From IMG/VR virus record IMGVR_UViG_3300047289_000043, positions 1 to 40,111 of that record: a DNA stretch of 40,111 nt, one strand, 5' to 3'. The notes beneath the pieces are model-generated. The model worked only from the letters and a program-made list of their open reading frames with translations. It made no database searches and had not been told where the DNA came from. Positions 13,172-21,900 of the stretch are shown here, in pieces. Made by a program: the position numbers and the translations under genes. How positions within the stretch are numbered: position 1 is the first letter of the stretch; the number at the start of each line of letters is the position of its first letter. This DNA comes from a virus.

Positions 13172-15751
13172 ATGTCTAAATTTTTCACTGGAGTAGTTGA
13201 GGATCGAATGGATCCGTTGAAGATCGGACGTTGTAGAGTCCGAGTCGTTGGTGTACATACACACCTTAAGACAGTTCTTCCAACTTCTGATTTGCCATGG
13301 GCAATGCCTATGCAACCACTAACATCTGCTGGTGTCAGCGGTGTTGGTCAAACTGCGCTTGGACCAGTTGAAGGTACTTGGGTTATTGTGTTCTTCAACG
13401 ACGAAGATATGCAGTTCCCAGTGATGATGGGGTCGTTGGGTGGTATCCCACAAAAAGATGGCACAGTCGAAGAAGACGATGGCACATTGAAGTTAACACG
13501 TGATGGTGATAGTGGTCCATCCGACAGTTCAGCTAAGGTTGATACTAACGGCGAGATTGTCAGAGATGGCGACACCACACCACCAGCAAAGAAAGAAGAA
13601 CCAGCTGCAACAGATCAAGTTGTTAGTGGTGATACAACTGCACTTGGAAAGCCTGGAAATCAGTACACTACTGTTTCGCAACGTTGTATTGATTTGCTAC
13701 ACCAATACGAAGGTCTTGCTAAGAAGATTGGCAACAACCAAGTTCAAGCATACCCAGATCCAGGTACTGGCGCTGAACCTTGGACAATCGGTTACGGTAC
13801 TACGTTTTTGGACATTGACAAAGGCATCAAGGTCAAGCAAGGCGACATTATCTCTATCGCTAAAGCTGAAGAACTATTTGCACAGCAGCTGAAGAAGACT
13901 TACCTACCTCAAGTCACTAAACGTATTCGTGCGGTTGTCACTCAGTCAATGATTGACGCTTGCGTGTCATATACATACAACGCAGGTGGCGGTGGCTTTG
14001 GTTCATCTCCAATGTTGGCATTGATCAACCAAGGAAAGTATAAAGAAGCTGCATCAGCATGGCTCGATAGCAGAGTTACTGCTGGCGGTAAAACTCTGGC
14101 AGGTTTGGTTAAGCGCAGAAAAGCTGAATCTGAATTATTCCTCAAAGACGGAATCCCAGGCGAGGGTAAGAGCGTAACGCCACCTGCTGATGATCCTTCG
14201 CAATCTCCTGCTGTTGGTTCAACCAACTCTGATGGTTCTCGTTCAGACGGACAAGGTGGAAACGATCAGATTGGTTTCAAGGATCCAAACAAGAAGTATC
14301 CAAAATATATTGCAGAGCCAGACATGAACAGACTGGCTCGCCACGAACAGATAGACAAGACTATTGTTTACACTAAAGAAGCTGCTCATGTTAAGTCAGT
14401 TCCAGTGGCTGGTGGCGAAGCATGGGCACAGTCTCCGCTACCATACAACTCTGACTATCCGTTCAACCACGTGTATGAGTCTGAGTCTGGGCACGTTATG
14501 GAGTTTGACGACACTCCAAATGCTGAGCGTGTGCATATTTATCACAAGGCAGGAACATACACTGAGATTGACCACAACGGCACTCGTGTTAACCGCATCG
14601 TTGGTGATGGATACGAAATCTACGAACGTAACGGTTTCATCTTTGTCAACGGCACTTACAACTTAACTGCATCAGGTAACGGCAACATTCTTTTCCAAAG
14701 TGGAATGAACTTACACGTTGGTGGTGACGCACAGATCTCCGTTGCTGGTAATTGCAAACTTAATACAACTGGCAATATTGACATCAAAGGTAAACAGGTT
14801 AACATTGAATCTGAAACCGACATTAACCTCAAAGCAGGTGTATCTGTAAACGTCCAAGGTGTGTCAGATTTAAACCTCAAAGGCACTACTACAAATATAG
14901 AAGCCTCGGGTGCTATGAATGTTCTTGCAGGTGGTCAGATGAATATGGACTACTCGCAGGGCAACTTTGGTCAAGGTGCTGGTGGTGCTGTTGGCGCAAA
15001 ATCTGCAAACGCTGGTCCATCTGCAGCAGCTGGCGAAGGTGCTCCTGATCACCCTAAACTTACAGTCAATTCTAGACAAGACCGAGCAGCTGCCGAATAT
15101 GAAACTGAAGACGATGGGGATCCATCCGAGTTCAAGAAGAACGGCGCATCTAACGGTTCTATCGATCCAACCGCTCAGAATCCAGATAAACCAGCAGACG
15201 ATTCAGCAGTACCAAAGGGTAATGACAAGCAACCAGCTGGCGCAAAGTGTGATGAGATCTACGGTATGACTTCATATCCTAACAACATGAAGTTGTCACC
15301 TAACTTCACAGTTAGTGATTTGACCAAAGGCGGTACTCGCCCGATTGTTGACACACAAGGGTTGTCTGCACGAGAAATTGCATGTAACTTGAAGGGATTG
15401 TGTGAGCAAGTTCTTGAGCCAATCAAGAGAGCATATCCATCAATGATCATCACTAGTGGGTATCGTCGTCCAGGTGACGTTGGTGCTTCTAGCGCTAAGT
15501 CTCAGCACTATACTGGTCAAGCAGTTGACATCTTCATCCAAGGATTTAACCGCAAGAAACACTACGAAGCTATTCAGCAGATCCAACAATTGGTTCCATA
15601 TGATCAGTTGATTCTTGAGTATGATGGCACTTCTACAGTTTGGATCCACTGCTCGTTCACTTACACTGGTGCTAAGAAACAACACTTCACTATGTACCAC
15701 CATAAGCGTAAGGGTAACATGGGTGAGTTTATCTACTTGTCCGAGGGTTAA
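13172..15751 (+). CDS. 5: gp5 baseplate needle with lysozyme and C-terminal M15-type peptidase domains
   Basis: An 859-residue tail-needle protein (T4 gp5: 575). In order: an OB-fold domain at 1-95 (FFTGVVEDRMDPLKIGRCRV; VIVFFNDEDMQFPVMMGSL); a linker; a GH24-type lysozyme at about 165-325 with Glu180 (QYEGL), Asp196 (YPDPG) and Thr205 (WTIGYGTT), the T4 lysozyme triad; the conserved gp5 strand region YPFNHVYESESGHVMEFDDT, starting the triple beta-helix at about 425-620 (repeats such as GNIDIKGKQVNIESETDINL); an Ala/Gly linker; and a Zn peptidase of the M15 (D-Ala-D-Ala carboxypeptidase-like) type at about 700-845, with SGYRRPG, SQHYTGQAVDIF (His779, Asp786) and WIHCSF (His826). T4 gp5 lacks the last domain. 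Both enzymes should cut peptidoglycan during injection. The start is 3 bases after the hub gene. Confidence 0.93.
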   Translation: MSKFFTGVVEDRMDPLKIGRCRVRVVGVHTHLKTVLPTSDLPWAMPMQPLTSAGVSGVGQTALGPVEGTWVIVFFNDEDMQFPVMMGSLGGIPQKDGTVEEDDGTLKLTRDGDSGPSDSSAKVDTNGEIVRDGDTTPPAKKEEPAATDQVVSGDTTALGKPGNQYTTVSQRCIDLLHQYEGLAKKIGNNQVQAYPDPGTGAEPWTIGYGTTFLDIDKGIKVKQGDIISIAKAEELFAQQLKKTYLPQVTKRIRAVVTQSMIDACVSYTYNAGGGGFGSSPMLALINQGKYKEAASAWLDSRVTAGGKTLAGLVKRRKAESELFLKDGIPGEGKSVTPPADDPSQSPAVGSTNSDGSRSDGQGGNDQIGFKDPNKKYPKYIAEPDMNRLARHEQIDKTIVYTKEAAHVKSVPVAGGEAWAQSPLPYNSDYPFNHVYESESGHVMEFDDTPNAERVHIYHKAGTYTEIDHNGTRVNRIVGDGYEIYERNGFIFVNGTYNLTASGNGNILFQSGMNLHVGGDAQISVAGNCKLNTTGNIDIKGKQVNIESETDINLKAGVSVNVQGVSDLNLKGTTTNIEASGAMNVLAGGQMNMDYSQGNFGQGAGGAVGAKSANAGPSAAAGEGAPDHPKLTVNSRQDRAAAEYETEDDGDPSEFKKNGASNGSIDPTAQNPDKPADDSAVPKGNDKQPAGAKCDEIYGMTSYPNNMKLSPNFTVSDLTKGGTRPIVDTQGLSAREIACNLKGLCEQVLEPIKRAYPSMIITSGYRRPGDVGASSAKSQHYTGQAVDIFIQGFNRKKHYEAIQQIQQLVPYDQLILEYDGTSTVWIHCSFTYTGAKKQHFTMYHHKRKGNMGEFIYLSEG

Positions 15752-15753
15752 TT

Positions 15754-16407
15754 GTGATATACGAAGTTGAGTATAAGAACTATCCTCAGTCGAATCCCGA
15801 ATATGCAACCCCAGTTATTGATGGGGAGAGTGGAGATGCTGAGGCTAGATTCCCTTCGGTTTTTGAAATCATTGACGAAAATTGGGAAGTTAGCATCACG
15901 TTCTTTGAAGAAGACTACGACCCGATCACATTAGAAGGAACAAAGTCATTGACTGCACCAACTAAAGTTCTATCTTGGAACTTAGATCCTGCTTCGGATT
16001 CCATTCAGACTGTTATCGATAATACTCAAACGCAAGCCAAGATTACATTTAAGGGTACTTGGACAGATAGGTTTGATAGAAGACAGTTTGACTTTAGAAT
16101 GACTGATGGTAGCATTAGGCTGGACGGTAACGTGACTCAAATCGGCGACAACTATTATGGTCCAATTAACTTTATTCCAGACAGTAGGGTTTGGTTAGAG
16201 TCGACATACACAGCCAAAATAGAGAGCACACCTAACGATCCTCTAACGGGAAGCCCTCTAACCAAAACCATCACAACATTCGAGCGCAAGCAAACTGTGT
16301 TAAACAACTGGGATGCCAACAGAAGAAAATTGGTAGAACTTAGAAACAACCCAAAACGTAAAGAGCAGTTAGACGCTAACGTTTTTGGTAAGCAAGCAAA
16401 CTCATAA
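15754..16407 (+). CDS. Unknown baseplate-operon protein (217 aa)
   Basis: Not recognised. GTG start with a CGAGGG ribosome binding site 6 bases upstream, 2 bases after the gp5 stop codon. The protein is strand-rich and acidic in its first two thirds (ENWEVSITFFEEDYDPITLE; DRRQFDFRMTDGSIRLDGNV; NYYGPINFIPDSRVWLESTY) and ends in a basic, helical tail (KLVELRNNPKRKEQLDANVF). No signal peptide or membrane helix. Position between gp5 and the PAAR tip suggests a needle-associated part, for instance a fold-helper, plug or effector linked to the spike. This is inferred from location only. Confidence 0.7.
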   Translation: MIYEVEYKNYPQSNPEYATPVIDGESGDAEARFPSVFEIIDENWEVSITFFEEDYDPITLEGTKSLTAPTKVLSWNLDPASDSIQTVIDNTQTQAKITFKGTWTDRFDRRQFDFRMTDGSIRLDGNVTQIGDNYYGPINFIPDSRVWLESTYTAKIESTPNDPLTGSPLTKTITTFERKQTVLNNWDANRRKLVELRNNPKRKEQLDANVFGKQANS

Positions 16408-16416
16408 GGATAACCT

Positions 16417-16713
16417 ATGGCAGCAGTAGCATTAGCAGGTGGCACTTCGACAGGTCATGGATGCTTTCCACCAGTTCCAGATATTGGTGGTTACTCTACT
16501 AAGACTAAAGTCGAAGGACGCCCTGTGCAGCTTGTTGGAATAACTGCATATGGTCCAGTACACAATTGCGGATTGTCTGTACACCCTTGTGGACCAGTAG
16601 TTTCTGGTTCGTCTAAAAGTATCATGGAAGGTGCACCAGTGGCTAGAATCGGAGACCCAATTGCTTGCGGGGATATGATTGCTAAGGGCGCTTCCAAGAC
16701 TTTCTTTGCATAA
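16417..16713 (+). CDS. PAAR-type spike tip protein (gp5.4-like)
   Basis: A 98-residue PAAR-repeat protein, the pointed tip bound to the end of the gp5 needle (T4 gp5.4; same family as the type VI secretion PAAR tip). Features are an N-terminal GHGCFPPV, the centre AYGPVHNCGLSVHPCGPVVS, and the repeat signature GAPVARIGDPIACGD. The candidate zinc ligands are His14/Cys16, His49/Cys51, His56/Cys58 and Cys84; known PAAR proteins use one Cys and three His, and which are used here cannot be read from sequence. AAGGATA before ATG 16417 gives the start. Followed by a late-promoter-like box and gp25. Confidence 0.9.
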   Translation: MAAVALAGGTSTGHGCFPPVPDIGGYSTKTKVEGRPVQLVGITAYGPVHNCGLSVHPCGPVVSGSSKSIMEGAPVARIGDPIACGDMIAKGASKTFFA

Positions 16714-16717
16714 AGAG

Positions 16718-16725
16718 AATAAATA
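16718..16725 (+). promoter_or_regulatory. Late-promoter-like box AATAAATA before gp25
   Basis: AATAAATA lies within GAATAAATAACAA, the same 13-base string as before gp48 (10231-10243). The gp25 ATG is only 6 bases downstream, so the predicted transcript start would fall at the ATG; either the transcript is nearly leaderless or the match is chance in an A/T-rich gap. Confidence 0.35.
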
Positions 16726-16731
16726 ACAATT

Positions 16732-17124
16732 ATGGCGACAAATACCAGAGTCTTTACAGACATAGATCTAAACTTCAGACCCCATCCTCTAACTGGCGAT
16801 ATCGTCAAGAGGACGAATGACAGCGCAATCAAAGCATCTGTGCGCAATCTTGTTTTGACAAACAACTACGAGCGTCCATTCCACAGCGATATTGGCGCTC
16901 CACTGAGAAGGTTACTATTTGAACTACCTTCTCCGCTTACCAAAACTATGATCGAGAGAACTGTCATAGAGTTGTTAACCAAGTATGAACCAAGAGTGGA
17001 GCTCACTCAAGTTCAAGTTACTTACTCCGACGAAACCCATGAAGTTTACATTAGAATAGAATACAAAATAGTCAACACTTCTACCCTGCAGACAGTAGAA
17101 GTAACTCTAGAGAGAACCCGATAA
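16732..17124 (+). CDS. 25: gp25 baseplate wedge protein
   Basis: Homologue of T4 gp25, the small wedge protein that with gp6 and gp53 forms the inner baseplate and nucleates the sheath; it is also the conserved TssE-like element of contractile systems. The 130-residue length matches T4 (132). Landmarks are the N-terminal VFTDIDLNFRPHPLTGDIVK, NLVLTNNYERPFHSDIG and the hallmark EPR at residues 86-88 (YEPRVEL). Its stop codon overlaps the gp6 start (TAATG). No good ribosome binding site is seen; an AATAAATA box is immediately upstream. Confidence 0.95.
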   Translation: MATNTRVFTDIDLNFRPHPLTGDIVKRTNDSAIKASVRNLVLTNNYERPFHSDIGAPLRRLLFELPSPLTKTMIERTVIELLTKYEPRVELTQVQVTYSDETHEVYIRIEYKIVNTSTLQTVEVTLERTR

Positions 17125-18974
17125 TGGCAATAGACAACAAACGAATTAAGGTAAACGAGTTAGACTTCGATGAAATCAAACTCAACCTGAAAAACTTCCT
17201 AAGGGGTCAGAGCCAGTTCTCTGATTATGACTTTGATGGTGCAGGTATGAGCGTCTTGTTGGATGTGTTGGCTTACAACACCCACTATAATGCTCTGTAT
17301 ACCAACTTAGCTATCAACGAAATGTTCTTGGACTCCGCTTCAAAGCGTGGTAGCCTTGCTTCTATTTCTGCATTGATGGGTTACACACCTAAGTCTATCA
17401 CATCTGCAGTTGCACACATTGATTTGACTATCTCAAATGTCCCTGGAAATCCTGCAACGTTGACTATCCCTTCGCTGCAAACTTTCCAAGCCAGCATCAT
17501 CGACGAGACTGGTACTGCAACTGGTATCGTATTCTACAACAGAAGCAGCTACACCGCATCACGTTCTTCTCTTAACACATACGTGTTTAAGAATCTAGCC
17601 ATCACTGAAGGTAAGCCAATGTCTTACAAGTATGTGTTTGGTGAAGGCGTTCGCTACATTATTCCAAACGCTAACGTGGACATGTCTACGCTTTTGGTTC
17701 GTGTGCAAGAATCTGCAGAAGTGGGTACTTATACATCTTACAACTTGAGTGAATCTGTTGCCAACTCGACTGCAATCAGCCGTGTTTATTACACCAAAGA
17801 AATCGAGAACAGCTTATACGAAGTTTACTTCGGCGATGGCATTGTTTCTTACAAACCTACAGCTGGTAACGTTGTAAACTTCGAGTACTTTATCTCTAAG
17901 GGTGATATTGCAAACGGTGCTAAGATTTTCAACTATCAAGGTTATACCGCAGGTGGCACAAGTTCATGTTTGACCGTGCAAGCAGCTGGTGGTGGTTCTG
18001 TGCAAGAATCCAACGACAGCATTCGTTTCAATGCACCTAAACAGTTTGCTTCTCAAAACAGAGCAGTCACTTCTGAAGACTATAAGAGTCTGGTTCCAAG
18101 ACTATATCCAAACACTGATACCATTTCTGTATGGGGTGGCGAAGAAAACGATCCACCTATTTACGGTAAAGTGTTTATCTGTATCAAGCCATTGAGCGGT
18201 ACAGTTCTATCACAAGCTGCTAAAGAATATGTGACTAGCGAGTTGTTGGCATCACGCAACGTGGTTTCTATTACACCAACTATCGTGGACCCAAGATACT
18301 TGAATGTTATCTTGGACGTTTCGTTCTACTACAATCCATTGAAGACACGTTACTCCGCTGATGGTTTGTCAGCGTTGGTTCGCCAAACTATTGCGGACTA
18401 CAACTCTACTGACATTAGAAACTTTGACTCTGTGTTTAGATTGTCTAAGTTGCAACGTATGATTGACACGTGCGAACCTTCTATCACCAACAGCGTGGTA
18501 AAGGTAAAGTTAAGTTACGATCTAGATCCTAACTACAACTATGAGTCGTCATACACAATTTCTCTACACAACCCAATCTACAACGAGCCTGGAAGTACAG
18601 CTGGTAGTAACATCAACTCCACTGGGTTTACAGTTTCTGGTAACACAAACACTTTCTACTTTGACGACGACACGCAAGGTAAGCTAAGAGTTTATTACCT
18701 ATCAACTGCTGGTGTGAGAATCTACACGAACAACAACGCTGGTACAGTTGATTATGTCAACGGTAAAATTATCATCAGCAGCATCAACATCACTTCTGCT
18801 GTGAACAACATTATCACGTTCACTATCGAACCGTCTTCTTATGATGTCATCTCCGTTCGCAACCAGTTAGTCACTATCGCAGAGAATAAATCACTAATCT
18901 ATCCTATCGTTGATAAGATTGATTCTGGCGAGTCTTCAAGCGGAAGTTCCTACATCTTCACGCCTAACAGGTAA
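17124..18974 (+). CDS. 6: gp6 baseplate wedge protein
   Basis: Homologue of T4 gp6, the wedge protein that dimerises to form the continuous inner baseplate ring (baseplate-J family). Length 616 (T4: 660). The N-terminal block is diagnostic: LDFDEIKLNLKNFLRGQSQF, DGAGMSVLLDVLAYNTHYNA and LAINEMFLDSASKRGSLASI, ALMGYTPKS. The central domain has the baseplate-J type segments VYFGDGIVSYKPTAGNVVNF and NRAVTSEDYKSLVPRLYPNT. The C-terminal end is Ser/Gly rich. It is translationally coupled to gp25 and followed after 5 bases by the gp7-position gene. Confidence 0.95.
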   Translation: MAIDNKRIKVNELDFDEIKLNLKNFLRGQSQFSDYDFDGAGMSVLLDVLAYNTHYNALYTNLAINEMFLDSASKRGSLASISALMGYTPKSITSAVAHIDLTISNVPGNPATLTIPSLQTFQASIIDETGTATGIVFYNRSSYTASRSSLNTYVFKNLAITEGKPMSYKYVFGEGVRYIIPNANVDMSTLLVRVQESAEVGTYTSYNLSESVANSTAISRVYYTKEIENSLYEVYFGDGIVSYKPTAGNVVNFEYFISKGDIANGAKIFNYQGYTAGGTSSCLTVQAAGGGSVQESNDSIRFNAPKQFASQNRAVTSEDYKSLVPRLYPNTDTISVWGGEENDPPIYGKVFICIKPLSGTVLSQAAKEYVTSELLASRNVVSITPTIVDPRYLNVILDVSFYYNPLKTRYSADGLSALVRQTIADYNSTDIRNFDSVFRLSKLQRMIDTCEPSITNSVVKVKLSYDLDPNYNYESSYTISLHNPIYNEPGSTAGSNINSTGFTVSGNTNTFYFDDDTQGKLRVYYLSTAGVRIYTNNNAGTVDYVNGKIIISSINITSAVNNIITFTIEPSSYDVISVRNQLVTIAENKSLIYPIVDKIDSGESSSGSSYIFTPNR

Positions 18975-18979
18975 TATAC

Positions 18980-21900
18980 ATGGCTAAGGTAAAAGCAAAA
19001 GTCTCCACCGTTGTCGGTAAACAACTCCCAGAGTTTGTTAGAGAAGACCACCCATACTTCATTAACTTCTTAGAAGCATACTATGAATGGTTGGAAGTCA
19101 ACTACAAACCAAGGGATCTAGAAAACATAATCGACATCGACTCAACGGTTGATGAGTATGTTGAACACTTCGCAGACCAATTTGCTGCGCTGATGCCTAA
19201 GAACATGGCTGGCGATAGACGCCTAGTCATGAAGCATGCCAAAGAAATCTATCTTGCCAAAGGTACACCAAAGTCTTATGACTTGTTGTTCCGTTTGATG
19301 TTCAATGAATCACCTCAAGAGATCTACTATCCTAAGAAGGATATGCTTAGAGCTTCTGATGGTAAGTGGCAACAACAAAACATTATTCGTGGCTACGATG
19401 TAGAAGGCGATTCGTTTAACCTTATTGGTCAAGTGATCTATCAAGATCCAGTTAGCTTCGGTGATGCTGGTGCACAAGCACGTATTGAGTCCATCGTTAA
19501 GTACAACGTTGGCGTTGAACTAATCACAGAGATTAACCTTAGCGATTCCAACAAGTTTGGTGTATTCCAACCAAACCAACTTGCCTATGGTTTAAGTACC
19601 GTAGACGGCACACGTGTTTACGTTCGCCTAATCCCAATGATTACTTCGTTGGAAGTAACTTCTGGCGGTAAGTACTACGTTGGTGGTGACAAGATTATTG
19701 TTGATGAAAGCACAGGCATTCCTGCAACTGCAGTTGCAATCCTTGACGACACCGATGGTTCTATCGCCAGCATTAAAGTCACTAACGGTGGCTTGGGTTA
19801 TATTGAACAACCAGTAATCACAATCAATGGTAACGGCATGAATGCATCTGCACGTGCTGTGATCTCTTTCGGTAGAGTTGCTTCCATTGATATCACAAAC
19901 CCTGGAATTGGGTATACAGACCCTCCAACGATCATCATCTCCAACAGCACAGGTGGTGGTGTAGACTTCAACGGCGAAGTCAGCACAGTCAAGACAGGTT
20001 CTATCACTCGCATCCACGTTGCCAACGGTGGTGATGGTCACTACTACAAGCAACCAATTCTATTCGATAACACTGATGCTGGTTTCGGTGGTTCTGCTGC
20101 AGTAACAACAGCTGTTGCTGAAGTTTCACAGATCGACTACGGTATGATCTTGTTGGAAAGTGCAAACCGTTGGACTGAAGGTGAGTCTGTAGTTGGTGGT
20201 ATTGGCACAAGATACATCCACGAAAGAAACGAATACGAAGTTGTGACTGAGGGTGTCTTCGGTACAACTGGTCCAACGCACACATATGGCACAGCTGTTA
20301 ACGGCACTGCAATGGTCAAGTATGTTGGTCGTGCTTCTGGTAACTTGCTAATGGAAGGTGATGTTGGTCGTTCCATGATGGAACCAAACCGTATCTATTC
20401 TTACAATTCTGTAGGACAGTTGACACAACCTCCTATCCACCCACAAGGTAGTTTGTATTACGATATGAACTATGATGGCACGGTAAAGACACCTGCTGAA
20501 GACACAGTTGATAATACTGTAACAAACCCTCTATATGGTGCAATCAAAGAGATTAAACTAATTTCTGGCGGTAAGCACTACAATAAACTTCCAATTCCTT
20601 ACGTGATGACTGATTTCATTGTGTCAATGATGACTGAATTGGACACTAACATCGTCACATGTAAGACAGAGTTTGCTCACGAGTTACTAGAAGGACAAAA
20701 GATTATCATTAGCGGTAGCTTGAACGCTATTGTTGATGGTGCAGCGTCAGTTGCTTCTATCGTTGACAACTACACCTTTACATTCAGAGCACCTGGAACC
20801 ACAATCTTCTCAATGGGTGGTAGCATTGCTGCACCATACAAGAAGCAGTCATTGTGGGCAGATAAGACTACCAACCCAGCTGCTCAAAGAAAGAACAGCA
20901 CAGCTAAACTGCTAGCGCTATCAGACCAGATTGGTTCTGTGACCAAAGGTATTATTTCCAACTTTGGTTACTACTACGATACAGCAAAGGTTTCTTCACC
21001 TGCTGTATTGGTTGTTGATAATGTCAACGGCTCATTTGCTGCTGGTGAAACAATTTCTCTATTACCACAAACTCTTGCGAGAGAAGATGCCATCGAAGAC
21101 GGTTTCTTACTTGAGAGTGGTCTTGGTAAAATCAAATCTGAATCACAATCAACAGCTAGTGGCACGTTCGATGAGTATGTTTCTTACAACGGAACACTAA
21201 GATTAAGTCCAGCGTCTTCTCGTCAAGGTATCTTGCTAGAAGATGGTTCAGCTATTTTGACTGAAGAGTTTGTCTCGTTCAACTCAGGCATTCCATGGAC
21301 TGAGGATACTGCAGTAACACTGAACCAGTACCTAAACTACAACAACAAAATCTATCGTGTAACAATCCCTGGAACTACAGCTAAGACATTCACTCGTAGT
21401 GGTGTTAGCGGTAATACAGATTCTTTCTCGATCGTTGTAACTGGTGGTGCTGAGTCGTTTACTTTGGGTATGTTGGTGGCAGGTGATGGTGTTGCTGAAG
21501 GTGCAACAATTACCTCTATCTCAAACAACAGCTTAACGTTGTCTATTCCAAACACTGCACCAGTTGCAGGCAACACGCTAACATTCAGCACACCACCTGT
21601 GCACTCTAATGGTGCTATCGTCAACGGTACAGCTACGCTTCTTGCAGTCGACGGATACGTTTCTGCAGATCGCAACATGCTTGTTGGTGAAAAGTCTGGT
21701 GTGTTTTCTGCCAACAACACCCTACGTGGTGAAACCAGCGGAGCAACTGCAGTTATCGTTGACGGTTCTGTTGCACAGATTAAAACTATCATCGGTGCAT
21801 ATGGAGAGACAACTGGTAGCTTCTTGGACTCTGACGGTAAAATCTCCGACGGTTCTAAGAAACTTCAAGACAGTTTCTACTACCAAGACTACTCATACGT

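Noticed and set aside
15440-15808. Minus-strand open frame over the end of gp5
   Set aside because: It overlaps the M15 domain whose motifs are clear on the plus strand; no initiation signals.
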